DNA of 6,521 nt, taken from contig CAMJLI010000113.1 in assembly GCA_946406585.1 (NCBI GenBank), positions 1 through 6,521 on the forward strand. Direction: 5' to 3'. The notes under the pieces were generated by a model. That model searched no databases. It saw only the letters and a program-made list of their open reading frames with translations, and had not been told where the DNA came from. Positions 5,647 through 6,521 of this stretch are shown here, one piece after another. The stretch's first letter is position 1. The number at the start of each line of letters is the position of its first letter. The translations under genes and the position numbers were made by a program. This stretch comes from an uncultured Prevotellaceae bacterium (GTDB lineage: Bacteria > Bacteroidota > Bacteroidia > Bacteroidales > Bacteroidaceae).

Positions 5647-6180
5647 ATGACAGATATGAAAGAAATCAATTACAAGGACATGAAGTTCAACCCGTTCAAC
5701 CTCATAGGAGGTGAATGGATGCTGGTGACAGCTGGTGATGAATTATCGGGATGCAACACCATGACTGCATCATGGGGGCATCTGGGATGCCTATGGGGAC
5801 ACAACGACCCTACGGCGGTCATTTATCTGCGCCCGTCGCGCTATACGAAGAAATTTGTTGATGAGGAGCCTTATTTCACCCTCTGCGTGATGGACAAGTC
5901 GTTCAAAAAACAGATGGCCTATCTGGGCAGCGTCTCTGGTCGTGATGAGGACAAAATTGCAAAAACTGGCCTCACACCTGTCTATGATGAAAACTCAGTC
6001 TATTTCAAGGAGGCAAAACTGGTGCTGGTGTGCAAGAAACTCTACCAATCGGAGTTGCAGGAAAGCGGCTTCCTCTATCAGGAAACCATAGATGAAAGTT
6101 ATCCCTTGCGTGACTTCCATACGATGTATGTGGGCAAGATAGAGAAAGTCCTGGTACGTGATGACGAGTACTTGAAATGA
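5647..6180 (+). CDS. Flavin reductase-like FMN-binding domain protein
   Basis: The 177-residue protein matches small flavin reductase-like proteins over its whole length. The flavin-binding strand and loop are at 36-51, with NTMTASWG (37-44) followed by LGCLWG (46-51). RPSRYTKKFVDEEPYFTLCVMD (62-83) is the typical second motif, and GSVSGRDEDKIAKTGLT (94-110) the conserved loop after it. The end, DFHTMYVGKIEKVLV (156-170), is the closing strand with the usual histidine. These proteins bind FMN non-covalently on a split beta-barrel and usually form dimers; physiological substrates are mostly unknown. It has four cysteines (36, 48, 80, 129) and no signal peptide, so it is cytoplasmic. The start could be Met1 or Met4; neither has a Shine-Dalgarno. 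It stands 12 bases before the thioredoxin-like gene, behind its own promoter. Confidence 0.92.
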   Translation: MTDMKEINYKDMKFNPFNLIGGEWMLVTAGDELSGCNTMTASWGHLGCLWGHNDPTAVIYLRPSRYTKKFVDEEPYFTLCVMDKSFKKQMAYLGSVSGRDEDKIAKTGLTPVYDENSVYFKEAKLVLVCKKLYQSELQESGFLYQETIDESYPLRDFHTMYVGKIEKVLVRDDEYLK

Positions 6181-6192
6181 ATAACCATTGGG

Positions 6193-6498
6193 ATGAAACA
6201 TCTGACAAACATCAAAGAAATAGAACAGGCTCTGGTGGACAACCGCCAGTGCCTGTTCTTCATCAAGGCTCCTGACTGCGGGGTCTGCAACGTCATGCTC
6301 GAAAAGGTTGGAAGACTGGCAGAGAGATTTCCATCTGTGTTCTCTTTTTATACAGACATCCGAGAAGAGCCGCTGATTGCAGGGCGTTTCCTGGTTTTCT
6401 CAGGACCTACGGTGCTGTTGCTGATGGATGGAAAGGAATTCTACCGTGGCTCGGGATTCATCAACATGGAAGAGCTTGAAAGAAAAATGGGAGTGTGA
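6193..6498 (+). CDS. Small thioredoxin-like protein with a CGVC active site
   Basis: This is a complete 101-residue single-domain thioredoxin fold. CLFFIKAPDCGVCNVM (20-35) is the strand and active-site helix, with redox cysteines Cys29 and Cys32 (CGVC rather than the classical CGPC). SGPTVLLLMDGKEFYRGSGFI (70-90) contains the cis-proline Pro72 and the final strands. The tryptophan that usually precedes the motif is absent (APDC in place of WxxWC). No signal peptide is present, so it acts in the cytoplasm, probably in thiol-disulfide exchange with a partner. Its distance of 12 bases from the flavin-reductase gene suggests one transcript and a shared redox role, but the sequence does not prove that. 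The ATG at 6193 fits the fold; an ATG at 6177 lies in a different frame. After the stop, only 23 bases of the window remain, holding nothing recognisable. Confidence 0.9.
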   Translation: MKHLTNIKEIEQALVDNRQCLFFIKAPDCGVCNVMLEKVGRLAERFPSVFSFYTDIREEPLIAGRFLVFSGPTVLLLMDGKEFYRGSGFINMEELERKMGV

Positions 6499-6521
6499 CC
6501 CCTTGCTCAGCTCCGCTCTCG

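Noticed and set aside
6177..6195. ATG at 6177 overlapping the flavin-reductase stop as the start of the thioredoxin-like gene
   Set aside because: It is 16 bases upstream of the ATG at 6193 and so lies in a different frame.

Overview
The window looks like ordinary chromosome from a Bacteroidales bacterium, most like Prevotella or a close relative. Four things point there. The clipped first gene ends like a glycoside hydrolase family 92 (GH92) alpha-mannosidase. The proteins have a Bacteroides/Prevotella flavour. Starts are preceded by A-rich sequence rather than a clear Shine-Dalgarno. Three intergenic sites match the Bacteroidetes promoter form TTTG-N19-21-TAnnTTTG. No rRNA, tRNA, CRISPR array, transposase or integrase was seen.

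Layout. Positions 1-231 (+) hold the last 76 codons of the GH92-like gene. It converges, with a 20-base gap, on a block of five minus-strand genes read from 4021 down to 252. In order of transcription these are a NUDIX protein with a C-terminal winged-helix-like part, a 60-residue very basic protein, a lipoprotein of unknown function, an HD-domain hydrolase of the small alarmone hydrolase (MESH1-like) type, and a WYL-domain transcription regulator. The gaps between them are 55, 23, 29 and 9 bases, with no convincing internal promoter or terminator. They may therefore form one transcription unit driven by a promoter at 4088-4119. Next comes dinB (DNA polymerase IV), also on the minus strand, with its own promoter. 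A 302-base divergent region (5345-5646) separates dinB from a plus-strand pair, a flavin-reductase-like FMN-binding protein and a small cytoplasmic thioredoxin-like protein, 12 bases apart and probably cotranscribed.

How the genes may work together. The five-gene block pairs two likely regulators (NUDIX/wHTH and WYL), both of families that often sense small ligands, with an enzyme whose metal and catalytic residues match ppGpp/NADPH hydrolases. It also includes an envelope lipoprotein and a tiny basic protein. A nucleotide- or stress-signalling operon is a reasonable hypothesis, but it rests on gene order only. The plus-strand pair looks like a small redox unit. The part most worth a second look is the five-gene block; the rest is conventional.
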